Assembly (NCBI RefSeq): GCF_031143425.1
Contig: NC_090445.1
Location: forward strand, 1,574,526,049 to 1,574,590,048
Length of the DNA stretch: 64,000 nt
Direction of reading: 5' to 3'
Origin: Pleurodeles waltl
Taxonomy: Eukaryota > Chordata > Amphibia > Caudata > Salamandridae
Part shown: piece by piece, positions 45,878 through 57,239 of the stretch
How the letters are laid out: every line of letters begins with the position of its first letter
How positions within the stretch are numbered: position 1 is the first letter of the stretch
Program-made: the position numbers and the translations under genes
The notes under the pieces: model-generated
Seen by the model: only the letters and a program-made list of their open reading frames with translations
Databases searched by the model: none
Told to the model about the DNA's origin: nothing

Positions 45878-48708
45878 TGTTAGAAATGGGGTATTTGGTT
45901 GACAGTCAGGTTACCCCCTGTTCAAGCAAGGACCCTCACTCTAGTCAGGGTAAAAGAGAATCACCCTCAGCTAACCCCTGCTTACCCCCTTGGTAGCTTG
46001 GCAGAGCAGTAGGCTTAACTTCTAGTGCTAGGTGTAAAGTATTTGTACCAACACACACAGTAACTCAATGAGAACACTACAAAATGACACAACATAGGTT
46101 TAGAAAAATAGGAAATATTTATCTAAACAAAACAAGACCAAAATGACAAACATCTACAATACACAAGTCATCAATTAAAAATCAAAAAGAGTATTTAAGT
46201 AGTTTTATACACACACTAACACTGTTAGCGTGAAAATGTACCTTGGGTGCGTCAAAAATAACCCTGCACGGGCAAGAGTGCGTCAAAAAAGGCTTGCGAT
46301 GCGTCAATTTCACTCACGAGCGAGACCTTGCGTTGTTTCTCTTTTCGTCGGGTCGGGGCACGTCGTTTCTTCTTTCTGCAGGAGAGCGATGCGTTGATCC
46401 GGTCAGCACTCTCGGGTCTGGGCAGGCCTTGCATTATTTTTACACGCCCAGTGGTGTTTGCATCGGAAATCGAGCCGCATGATGGTCCGAAAACCACGCA
46501 GTGCAGGTTGCGATCTCCCAGCTTCCGTCAATGATGCTGCACGTCGTTTCTCCAGCTCTGTGCGTCGATTCTTCAGTTTGCGTTTCCGGCGAGCGACAAT
46601 TTTCAGCAGAGGAACCAGCGGCACGTCGTTTCTTCATCCGCAGATCGGAGTCACGTCGATCTTTTCCCCGCACGGCGCTCTGTGCATGGATTTCCTCCTC
46701 TTAGGCTGCCAGCTTCTCCTTTCAGGGTCCCAGGAACTGGATGGGCACCACAGGACAGAGTAGGAGTCTCTCCAGAGACTCCAGTTGCTGGCAGAGAGAT
46801 GTCTTTGCTGTCCCTGAGACTTCAAACAACAGGAGGCAAGTTCTTCTCAAGATGGAAGGCACACAGAGTCCAGTCTTTGCCCTCTTACTCTGGCAGAAGC
46901 AGCAACCGCAGGATAGCTCCACAAAGCACTGTCACAGGCAGGGCAGCTTTTCTTCCTCAGCTCTTCAGCTCTTCTCCAGGCGGAGGTTCCTCTTGTTTCC
47001 AGAAGTGTTGTAAAGTCTGTAGTTTTGGGTGCCCTTCTTATACCCAATTTCTCCTTTGAAGTAGGCCTACTTCAAAGTAAAGCCTCTTTTGAATGTGAAA
47101 TCCTGCCTTGCCCAGGCCAGGCCCCAGACACTCCCACGGGGGTTGGAGACTGCATTGTGCGAGGGCAGGCACAGCCCTTTTAGGTGTGAGGACCACCCCT
47201 CCCCTCCCTCCTAGCACAGATGGCTCATCACGATATGCAGGCTACACCCCAGCTCCCTTTGTGTCACTGTCTAGTGTGAGGTGCAACCAGCCCAACTGTC
47301 AAACTGACCCAGACAGGGAATCCACACACAGGCAGAGTCACTGAAATGGTATAAGCAAGAAAATGTCCACTTTCTAAAAGTGGCATTTTCAAACACACAA
47401 TCTTAAAATCAATTTTACTAAAAGATGTATTTTTAAATTGTGAGCTCAGAGACCCCAAACTCCACATGTCCATCCACTCTCAAAGGGAATCTACACTTTA
47501 ATCAGATTTAAAGGTAGCCCACATGTTAACCTATGAGAGGGATAGGCCTTGCAACAGTGAAAAACGAATTTAGCAATATTTCACTGTCAGGACATATAAA
47601 ACACATTACTATGGGGGTCATTCCGATGCTGGCGGTAAAAACCGCCAGGGCCGCGAATGACGGAAGCACCGCCAACAGGCTGGCGGTGCTTCCTGGCCCA
47701 TTCTGACCGCGGCGGTAAAGCCGCGGTCAGAAAACCGGGTCCGGCGGTTTCCCGCCGGGTTTCCCCCGGCTGGGCAAATCCGCCAGGGCAGCGCTGCCCT
47801 GGGGATCCTGACCCCCTTCCCGCCAGCCTGTTTCTGGCGGTTTTCACCGCCAGGAACAGGCTGGCGGGAACGGGTGTCCTGGGGCCCCTGGAGGCCCCTG
47901 CACTGCCCATGCCACTGGCATGGGCAGTGCAGGGGACCCCTAACAGGGCCCCAGCATGCTTTTCACTGTCTGCTTAGCAGACAGTGAAAAGCGCGACGGG
48001 TGCAACTGCACCCGTCGCACACCTGCAACACCGCCGGCTCCATTCGGAGCCGACTTCAGTGTTGTAGGCCGCCTTCCCACTGGGCCGGAGGGCGCTAACA
48101 ATGTTAGCGCCCGCCGGTCCAGCGGGAAGGTCGGAATGGCCCCAGCGGTCTTTCGACCGCGGAGCGGCCATATGGCGGTGACCGCCGCCCGCCAGAGTAG
48201 GAATGAGGGCCTATATGTTCTACCTTAACCATACACTGCACCCTGCCCTTGGGGCTACCTAGGGCCTACCTTGGGGGTGTCTGACACATAAGAAAAGGAA
48301 GGGAAGGGAAGGTTTAGGCCTGGCAAGTAGGTACACTTGCCAAGTCGAATTTATAGTTAAAACTGCACACACAGACACTGCAGTGGCAGGTCTGAGACAT
48401 GATTACAGAGCTACTTATGTGGGTGGCACAACCAGTGCTGCAGGCCCACTAGTAGCATTTGATTTACAGGCCCTGGCACGTCTAGTGTACTTTACTAGGG
48501 ACTTACTAGTAAATCAATTATGCCAATCATGGGTAAGCCAATTACATACACATTTTGTAAAGGAGCACTTGCACTTTAGCACTGGTTAGCGGTGATAAAG
48601 TGCCCAGAGTAACAAAAATAGTAAAATCAAAGTCCAGCACACGTCAACAACCTGGGGAAGAGAGGCAAAAAGTTAAGAGAGACCACGGCAAGGATGAAAG
48701 GTCTAACA
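45878..48708 (-). mobile_element. Very long solo LTR with nested MITE
   Basis: On the minus strand it begins TGTTAGACCTTTCATCC (48708) and ends CCATTTCTAACA (45878), so it has TG...CA ends. It is flanked by identical CAGGG on both sides (45873-45877 and 48709-48713), the 5-bp duplication of LTR retrotransposon integration. Removing the nested MITE and its TAT duplication leaves about 2.2 kb. No gag-pol sequence is present, so this is a solo LTR left by recombination. 46240-46700 is CpG-rich with many GCGTC/GACGC motifs. The family is probably Gypsy, by inference only. Confidence 0.78.
47613..48211. mobile_element. 599-bp Harbinger-type MITE inside the solo LTR
   Basis: Ends GGGGGTCATTCC...CTGGCGG and (minus) GGCCCTCATTCC...CTGGCGG are flanked by TAT on both sides (47610-47612 and 48212-48214). 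The interior has a strong palindrome GCACTGCCCATGCCA/TGGCATGGGCAGTGC near 47899-47931 and many GGCGG/CCGCC motifs. The nested position shows it arrived after the LTR. Confidence 0.88.
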
Positions 48709-48960
48709 CAGGGACGTGATAGTTAGGAAATCGAACTAAAAATATAGAAATTCACTTAAAAAACCAAAGGTTACAGGGACACTATATACTTAGGTTCTGA
48801 ATTTACTCACACAAAACCGGAGAAATTTACCAGTTATAGTTAGAGTTATTTCAAGTAACTATAACCCATGGCCTAAAGTAACTATAACTTGCACCCTCAC
48901 CATGCACTGCTAATTACCCCAGCTATTACAGCACTCATGACAACTTTTATAAAGTCAATA
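48709..48960. repeat. Dispersed repeat, copy 1 (AGTAACTATAAC family)
   Basis: Contains AAAGGTTACAGGGACACTAT, AGTTATAGTTAGAGTTATTT, AAGTAACTATAAC and CCATGCACTGCTAATTAC. The same order of motifs occurs inverted at about 63200-63540. The solo LTR interrupts its upstream part, since ATTCACT(G/T)...AAAA..GGTTACAGGG lies on both sides of the LTR. Confidence 0.6.
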
Positions 48961-49599
48961 AAAATATCAATGGAACATTAGAAGTCAAATTATTGAAGAA
49001 CAAACTGTGCATGGCAGCGGTGCGAGTCACATCTAAACATGTTAAAAAGCACTCAAATGAGAAAGTGGTTTTTGATCCTCCTTGTTTGATTTGTAAAATG
49101 ATATTGTTATTTATGTAGTGTTTTTGAATTATTTGTTTTAAATCAATTTTCATTGGTTTAACAAAAGTAATACATTGACGCCTGCAAGAATGAATAACTT
49201 GAGGAATGCCCAGCAATTGTGTGGCAGTGCATAAGGAAAAAGGTGCGTCCATATAGCACAGTTGATGGGTGTCATTTAATGCCAATGTACTGTATAGGGT
49301 GGTAGTCAGAATGTCAGCTTAGGTCTAAGCTGTAATGTAAACCGGAGGGGTTACTAAATGGTCACCAGTTGGGTGGGGAAGGGAGATCTCAGAGTTTGAC
49401 TGTGGGGGAGATGATGTCCCTGGGAGGGAGTGTTAGCCTACAAGGGATCGGGGCATCAGTTCTAGTGTTTGCCTACCAACTTATTGTTAGATTCTAGAAG
49501 AAATGTTAGGGGTTAAAAGGCGAGAAGGGGAAACATTTTCCTTGGAGGGATGAGGAATTCAGGGCGATATTTGGCTTTCATTGTCTGATTCAGCTAGCC
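48961..49599. other. Unassigned DNA
   Basis: AT-rich, no gene recognised. 49330-49599 may be the 3' untranslated region of the neighbouring minus-strand L1. Confidence 0.3.
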
Positions 49600-52500
49600 T
49601 AGACAGCAGCTCATAACAGTTATGGGTCACCAGAGGTCAACATGGGCTCCTACCTTCCTCTCTGCCAAAGGCCACAGCTGCTGCCATATCCACAGTCCCA
49701 GTGCTTTAGGCTCCACTGGAGGGGGAACCTGTTTTTCTCCAGTGCATTCTGATGGTCCTCTTTCCAAGGCCGAGGACGCAGGCAGCTGTTTCAGTTTTTT
49801 TTGGTGACTTGTAAAGTCCCAGGGCAAACGCCTCTCAAGAGCACACAACTGTGGTAAGCCTGTAAAGGCCTTCAAACTCTGTGACACCTCATCCCAAACC
49901 TGTCACAAATGGGGGCAGTCCCAGAGCATTGCTTAACATTTTCACTGGGGTGCCACATCGACCACAGGAGTCTGAAGCACTAGGTAACCTTCAACTAATT
50001 TGTGGGAGAGATAGGCTCTGAGTAGAATGTACAATTTTATTAATTTCAATCAGGCAATGTGAGAAACTCCTTGTGAATATTCTAGTGGCCTCTCCCACTA
50101 TTTGTCATGCATGGCTCTACCAAAGTCAGTCTCCCAAGATTCTCTGGTGCCCTGCATTGAAGAGTGGGTATTAGTTTCTAAGGCCCTTGCCATTGTGTGC
50201 AGGGTATGCATAAGAGCACAAATAGTAGACTCAGAGTCTTACACTGCCCAGGTCGCTCACAAGGTGTGTATAAAGAAACCATAAATTAGAAATTTACCCT
50301 TTTGAAGATGAAACTGGCCACAACAGCCAGGAATGGAAGAAGTTGGTCATCTCAAAACAGATCCCCCAAAGTGGAAACACTGACTTGGTCTCAGAATTGT
50401 GGTTATCGCCATTTCAAGTATCCAGCCTGCTTGAGGCGTTCCAGGAGAAAGGCCTTTAGTATACTATTCTATCTAGACAAATATGAAAATCATGTACGAG
50501 AGAATAAAAGGAAAAAAGTCTGACCCCCAGGGTTATGATGTCGGCAGGTGTCCTGCAAGGACCACTGTTGCCACCAGGAGGTGAGGCACTTTGCGTTCGA
50601 TACAGTAGGGGCACCTGAAAGAGCGGTCCAAACAGACATTTTGAAAAACAATTGAAGTCCCCACCCAACAATCAAGGGATCCATGCCCATTTAGATTAGT
50701 GAGTGGAAAGCCTTTAGACAAATCTGGGCTGCTCAGTTGTAGGGACATAGACACTGCCAATTATAATAGGTGCTTAATCTAGTCTGGCTTTGAGCAAGAT
50801 AAATCTACTGTCTGGGCCAATCACTGTAGACTGGATTGAGAGAGGGATTGCCACCTTCACCTAGAAAAGGGTTACTCTGTCCTAGGTTGAGTACCTGACA
50901 GCTCCATCATTTCTGAAGCTGTTCCCTCTCTATTAGGATAATGTGAGATTCTTGGATCATTGCTATGTGAATCCCCCTTCGTTTCAGGAAAGATAAATGT
51001 TTGTATATTTAAGACGGTGTCTGCAACCCTCTAATATTCCAACAGATTATATTGTACATCTGTGGTTGTGCTCTATCTCAAACTGTGTAGAATCTGCAGG
51101 GGCCCATGTGGGGAGAGCCCAAATTTAGCCAGTGTGGATCCATCCCACAAGAGAGTAGATGTTTCAGCACCATCACAAAAGTAACTAAAGGGAGGAAGAA
51201 CAAAGCATAAAATGAAACAAATACACGGGGCTGGAGGCAAACTGCCATCTCTCCTACCATATGAACAGCTTACCCTCAGTTGACGGGGACTTGTAGGGCA
51301 GCATAATGAAATTAACCACTATGGTGAAAGCTCTCATATTTATTAGGAATTCGGCACAAGACTTTTCTCCAACTTTGTGTAGATTGTTGTTAATGGGCTA
51401 ACCGTGTGGGTGGATAGAGCCGGGTGTAAGGGGGTGCCAGGTGTGAATAAAAAATCATCTGCAGTTTGTGGGGTCACTCATGGAGGAAAGTTCATGCCGA
51501 GTAATGGTCAAAAAAGGGCTGCTTTCATCTGAGGTTTGTGAGGAGATATTAGCAAGGTCAGGGCGTGAATCTTGGATGGTGGCCGGTGCGACTAAGGCTG
51601 ACTACTTGCCACTCTAGGCCTGTTCCCGAGATCAGGCATCAGAAGAGGCAGATCCATCTTCAGGTCATCTTCATAAGTAATGTCTATTTGGGTAGGGTGA
51701 CCAACAACAGGCGTGTCCACCTGGGTGGACTTGCCTGGATTCTCGACCCAGTCCCAAGCTTCTGCAGGGTTTCAGAAAAAATTAGTCATCTGATTCATCA
51801 AACTTTTCAGTTTGGGAGTTTTTGAAGAGCATACTTTATCCCCATCTCTTTGAGCTTCCATTTGACTCCCAAAAAGAAGGCCTGTTGGCATTGAACCACC
51901 AAGAAGTCTTCTGGAAAAATCAGTATGTGATGGTTGTCCTTAAGAAGGGGGTCTGATTGTCATGTCATTTAGAGGATGATGTTGTTCTTTATCAAAAAAT
52001 ATTTTAGCCTAAACTGGTCTGGGAGGACTTCCCAAAAGGGACAGGCAGGCCGGGATCTGATGGGCTCTCTTTACGGAGAAGTACGATGTGTGGCCCTGGG
52101 AGGTACAAGGTTCTTAAACCAGGACTCGAGGAGGTCTACCAAGCTGTGTCTTTCTTACACCTTGGGCAGGCCCACTATGTGGAAATTACTGCAGCAAGAG
52201 TGGCTCTCTGCTACTCCCCAAAGAGAGAAAGGTGACTGCCAGCTATGGGGGTTGGGAGTATGGGCTGGCTGTCCAGGGTCAGATCCAAACTAATGTAAGG
52301 CCTTGTGGTCCCAAGTCTGTGGGAGAGGCCAGGGTCTTGTATGGCCTGTACAGGCAAGCGGCAAGCCCAGCACTGCTCCATCCCACTAGGACCAGACCCT
52401 CCTCAGCTGTATGCGACCCCAAGCTCTCCCTCAAGGGCAGTGGTCAACAGCAGTATCCTGCTGATGGAAGAGGCCTTCCAGAGTGAGTGCAGTGAGTCCA

Positions 52501-52741
52501 TGACCGGAGTGTCTCTCTCTCTCTCCTCGACCCAGAGACCACTTCCTCTTATGCCAGTTGATCGGTTCCCGGCTAGCCCTTCTGTGACAAAAGCAGACTT
52601 CTTTGGCTCAAGGGTGTCTCCCTGCTTCATCCCAGCAGCAGTGGGGATATAGGTCTCCATATAACGTTGGGTGGAGTCAAATGAGAGAGTTGCTGCTAGA
52701 GAGCTTGGTTCAGGAGCCCGCCATGTGGGCCGTCTAGTCAT
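49600..52741 (-). mobile_element. L1-type non-LTR retrotransposon, internally deleted and decayed
   Basis: On the minus strand, ORF1 pieces come first: NFHIVGLPKV (52190-52150, the RIVGLPE hallmark), LVDLLESWFKNLVPP, and QAFFLGVKWKLKEMGIKYAL near 51850. ORF2 endonuclease follows near 50670-50460 (LGGDFN and, in the same frame, FSFYSLVHDFHI then LDRI, corresponding to TFFSHVH..YSRIDYF). Without most of the reverse transcriptase, the ORF2 C-terminus then appears (LKLIKLYILLRAYLSHKL, CGRCGTP, MLWDCPHL, VWDEVSQSLKAFTGL at about 50050-49830). Many stops and frameshifts are present. Confidence 0.75.
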
Positions 52742-53520
52742 GCATCCCTGTTTTTAAATTATATTATTGGTTCAAATTACATTTGTTTATTGCCTGTTAT
52801 GCCTGCCTGTTATGTAATTTATTTTCCTCTATCTCACTTCTATTTCTCCCTCTTCTCTCTTTATATTCTTACAATTATATATATATTTTTTATGTAATCG
52901 ACTATAATAATCTGAGAGCTTTTTTTATTAGATATTTTAAAAATTTCAACTATTGGTAATGTATTCTCATATGCTTTTTTAGGGTCAAGTCTGCGAGTGC
53001 ATGTGCTAGTGCATGCGTCTCGCTTGCGAGACTCTGGTGTGTACAAAAAACGTCCTGGAGTCCTCCTGTCACTTACTGTTTGGTGGCTTGTGTAGCACTC
53101 TTCTTTACAGCCTCATAATCCATCACTGTGGTCCACGCATCAATTACGTACCTCTGAGTGGAGCAGGAACCAAGCACTGATTAGTACAACTTAATCAGTG
53201 CCCGTCTGCTGCTCCCGACGAGATTGAGGTACTATTTTGTACTTTTTAACTTCTAATGCTCTTCAAATAGAAGGCTTGTGACTGACAAAAATATGCCCTA
53301 CAGGAACAAACCACATTGCAAAGCTTTATTTTTTATTGCTAACTTTCTTTTATTTTGCCAAGTCTTTGTTTATCACTTTGCACTCATGTTTTCTTTTTTT
53401 TTTGCTTGTGAGCACTGTTCTAAAAAGATGATGATTATCTTGTTCTAAATGCTGCAAAGCAACCTTGTTTCTTTATCATGTGTAATTTCTGAAATGACGC
53501 TGTAACACATAATCCTGCAG
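52742..53520. other. Unassigned AT-rich DNA
   Basis: No gene is recognised. It forms the left flank of the satellite. Confidence 0.3.
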
Positions 53521-55402
53521 TACACCCCAATCCACCCCACTACAATCTGCCCCACTACAATCCACCTCAATCCTCCCCACCTCACCCCACACTAGTCCAC
53601 CCACCCCACTCCAATCCAAACCACTCACCCCAATCAAATCCACTCCACACCAACCCACCCCAGTCTAACCCTCCCAACCCACTCCAATCTAATCTGCCCT
53701 TACTCCAGTTCACCCCACTCTAATCTAAAACAATCTGCACCACTCCAAAACAATCTGCCCCACTCCAATCCAAAACAATCTGCCCCACATCAATCCAAAA
53801 CAATCCGCCCAATACAATCAAAAACAATTTGCCCCACTCCCATCTACCCCACTACAATCTGCCCCCTCCAATCAAAAACAATATGCCCCACTCCAATCCA
53901 GAACAATCTGCCCAACTCCAATCTGGCCCAATCAAAAACAATCTGCCCCACTGCAATCTGTTGCACTCCAATACAAAATAATCTGCCCCACTCCAATCTG
54001 CCCACTGCAATTCAAAGCAATATGTCCCACTCCAATCGAAAACAATCTGCCCCGCTCCAATCCACTTACTCCAATCTACCCCATTCCAATCCAAAACAAT
54101 CTGTCCCACTAGAATCTGCTCCACTCCAATTCAAAACAATCTGCTCCACTCCAATCCGCCCAACACCAGTCTGCCCCACTCCAGTCCAAAACAATTTGTC
54201 CCACTCCAATCTGCCCACTCCAATCTTTCCCCACTCCAATCCAAAACAATCCACCCCACTCCAATCCAATCGTCCTCACCCAAATCCAATCTACCCCACT
54301 CCATCCCAATTGACTCCACTCCATCCCAATCCATCCCACCCCACACCAACCCACACCAACCAATCCACCCCATTCCAATTCAATCCTCTCCACTCCAATC
54401 CATTTTAAAACAGTCTGCCCCACTCCAATCTTAAACAATTTGCCCCCTTGAATCTGCCCCACTCCAATACAAACCAATCTGCCCCACTCCAGTCAAAAAC
54501 AGCCTGCCCCACTTCAATCCATTTCAGTCTGCCACACCCTAATCTGACCCACTTTAATTCACATCAACCTGCCCCACTCCATCCTGCCCCACTTCAAGCA
54601 CAAACAACCCACTCCATTCCACAAAATTTGCTGCACTTCAATCCACCTCACCCCATCTCATACACCCCAATCCATCCCAGTTCACTCCACTCCAATCCAC
54701 CACAATTCACCCCATTATAAACCAGTCCACCCCACACCAATCCAATCCACCCCAATCTAGCCCAGTCTAATCTATCCCATTCCAATTTAATACACATCAC
54801 CCCAATACAATCCACCTCATTTCAATACAATCCACTCCAGTCCAATCCACCCCACCCCGCTCCAGTCCAACCTACCCCACTCCAGTCCGATTCACCCCAC
54901 TAAAATCCAATCCCCCCAATCGAGTCCACTTCTACCCAATCCATCTCACTCCAATACACCCACACTACCCAAATCCATCCCACTCCATTACAATCCACTT
55001 TAATCCATCCCACCCCCACTCCTGTCCACATTAATCCACCCTTCTCCAGTCAAACCCAGCACACTCCAAAACACCTTAATCTATCCCATTCCAATCCAGT
55101 TCACCCTAATCCAAACCAATCCAGCCCAATCCAACCCAATACAAACCAATCCAATCCACCCCACTTAGTAAAAATCCACCACAATCCACTCCACCCCAAT
55201 CCAATCCACCACACTCAATTCAATAAACCCCACCCCCACGCCACTCCACCCCACCGTAATCCACCCCACTCAATCCAGTCCACCCCATTCAGTCCAATCC
55301 ACCTCATCTCTCCACACTCCAATCCACCCCAATCCAGTCCAGTCCTATCCACCCCCTCCAGTCCACCTCACTTCAAACCACCCCACTCCAATACAATCCA
55401 CT
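53521..55402. repeat. C/A-rich satellite, left block
   Basis: An imperfect tandem array of five-base blocks (CCACT, CCAAT, CCACC, CAATC), commonly as CCACTCCAAT, with CAAAACAATCTGCCC variants between about 53730 and 54500. G is nearly absent from the plus strand. All open frames inside are by-products. It continues at 60134 after the inserted piggyBac-like element. Confidence 0.9.
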
Positions 55403-55496
55403 TTAACCTCTTGGGTGCAGGCGTCGGCCACTGGCCGACACCCACACTACCTCCCTGGTGCGGGTCACGACCAGTGGCCGACACCAGGGAGGGGGG

Positions 55497-55555
55497 GTCA
55501 AAGAATCCTCCGATGCATTGCATCGTAGGATTCCGATGCATTGCATCGTAGGATT
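55497..55555. repeat. Subterminal palindromic repeat
   Basis: GATGCATTGCATC, a perfect 13-bp palindrome, occurs twice in tandem (about 55511-55523 and 55533-55545) within a repeated TCCGATGCATTGCATCGTAG unit, close to the left end of the piggyBac-like element. It could be a transposase or host protein site. Confidence 0.75.
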
Positions 55556-55914
55556 TTTTTTTTATTTAAAACATCCCAGGGGACACAGAAGATCTTCTGT
55601 GTCTCGCCCCGCCCCCCAACCCGCCCCTTTGTGACGTAAACCGCTGCTGCTTGTTTTCCCCACGACAGGCCCAAACCGGCCCCTCCGACGTTCGGGAAGG
55701 CCTCGTTTGAACGGGGCCACCCACTAGACACCAGGGATTTCGCTTGGGGGAATCACCCCCTTCGGAAAATGCCCCCCGTGGGGGGGGCAATTTAAAAAAA
55801 GAAAATATAGGTTTACCCCTGGGGTTTACATTTTTTTTTTTTTTAATCAAATTAAAAAAAAATGCAATTGACAGGGGGTCACCACTATGGCCCCCAAGGA
55901 AACCATACAGCTAT

Positions 55915-55959
55915 TAAAATATATATATATAGAAATATCTATCTATATAAATAGATTTA

Positions 55960-56012
<53 letters not shown>

Positions 56013-56166
56013 TGATCATTTTCGTGAACGCGAGTGTGGTTTCCCTGGGGGCTGCAACAATCGGCCCCCAGGAAAACCACACCCACATATAAAAGTGATC
56101 TCTTTACAAATATACATATATATATATATATATATATATGCATATATATATATATATATATATATT
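55915..56166. repeat. TA microsatellites flanking a perfect-type hairpin
   Basis: (TA)n runs lie at about 55918-56010 and 56112-56164. Between them are arms GTGTGGTTTCCCTGGGGGC (56034-56052) and GCCCCCAGGAAAACCACAC (56064-56082), which pair at 18 of 19 positions. GATCATTTT/AAAAGTGATC lies outside them. The whole block can fold into one long cruciform. Confidence 0.85.
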
Positions 56167-56772
56167 CACCACTAGTTCTCTTGCAGTTGCAGCTTGTGTC
56201 TTCAAAGCAATGCACATATTTCAACTGACGCGTTTCAACTGTAGCTTTTAGGCAGCAATAAAAAAGTCAAGTAAGCTTGTGATTATGTTTCTGCTAGATA
56301 AGGATCTGACTTTTGTCTAGTGGCAGTTTTGATGCCATAAAGTAGCGCAGAAGGTTTATATGCCTACTGCAAAGATCAAATCTGTCTTTTATGTAAATAG
56401 CTGAGTAGATTAGTAAAGCCAGCCATTACCTGCGCTATAATATAAATGAAATGTATCTGCGAGGGGGGCTATGCAGAGATGAAGGGAACTCTTACTGAGT
56501 GGTAGTGAGGGAATCGGAGGAGGAGGTAACGGGAGCACCAATAACGGTTGTTGGACTGGGCGTTAGAGGCGCTAAAGACTGTGACGATTGGTATGTGGCA
56601 AGGTGAAGAAATAGTGTGTGGTTTTTTTTTTGTGTCTTGAGAGAACGTACTGATTGAGGGAAGAAGTGAAGGTAAGGTGACCTCTGCTGTTGCACGTATC
56701 ACACCCACCAGCAATTTTGTGACTGTCTAAGTAGGCTAGTGTTTTAGAGCGACATTTTGGCCAGTAGCAGAG

Positions 56773-57030
56773 ATGGCATCTCGTTGGATGACTGCTGCTC
56801 AAGTCCTCACTCGGGTAGGGGACAACTCTGACATAGGATCAGAGACTGAGACAGCAGGCACTGAGACAGCATCTGAGGGACAGGACAATGGCGCAGACCC
56901 TGGGAGTGATTTTTCAGTTGGAGGAGTCCCATTTGATAACTCCTCTTCCAGTGATTATGAGGAAGTGATGAGGACAGTCCTGCTGTCTGTTCGCAAGCAC
57001 AGTCTGTGCAGCGGGACAATAGTGGGTTAG
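56773..57030 (+). pseudogene. piggyBac-like transposase N-terminal remnant
   Basis: MASRWMTAAQVLTRV opens the frame and is followed by an acidic stretch (DNSDIGSETETAGTETASEG, then DYEEV). This resembles the MASRRLTAEEVL... acidic N-terminus of piggyBac (PGBD4-like) transposases. After a TAG the reading can be resumed in another frame with SWELPSLVQPQIPPPKS (about 57080-57125), like the W.PP..QP.IPPF segment that precedes the catalytic domain. The catalytic domain itself is missing. The short length and low complexity make the assignment moderate. Confidence 0.5.
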
Positions 57031-57239
57031 CCCAATCCAGAGAGCAGGTGCATGCGGCGGCAAGCACAGAGAGAGTGCTCTCTTGGGAGCTCCCCAGTTT
57101 AGTTCAGCCCCAAATTCCACCACCCAAATCGTATTGTGGAGACATCAAAATTATCTAACACAAAGCAACATGGTTTTGTAAGGCAGGCACCTGTGTTTTT
57201 GGTCCTGGGCTCGGCGGCCATATAGGGACACCTACCAAA

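Noticed and set aside
46240..47060. Open frames in the CpG-rich part of the solo LTR
   Set aside because: They lie inside an LTR with exact ends and target duplication. The translations are not gag or pol.
53476..54720. Many open frames on both strands in the satellite
   Set aside because: The C/A-rich repeat is simply poor in stop codons. The translations are only repeats of the array.
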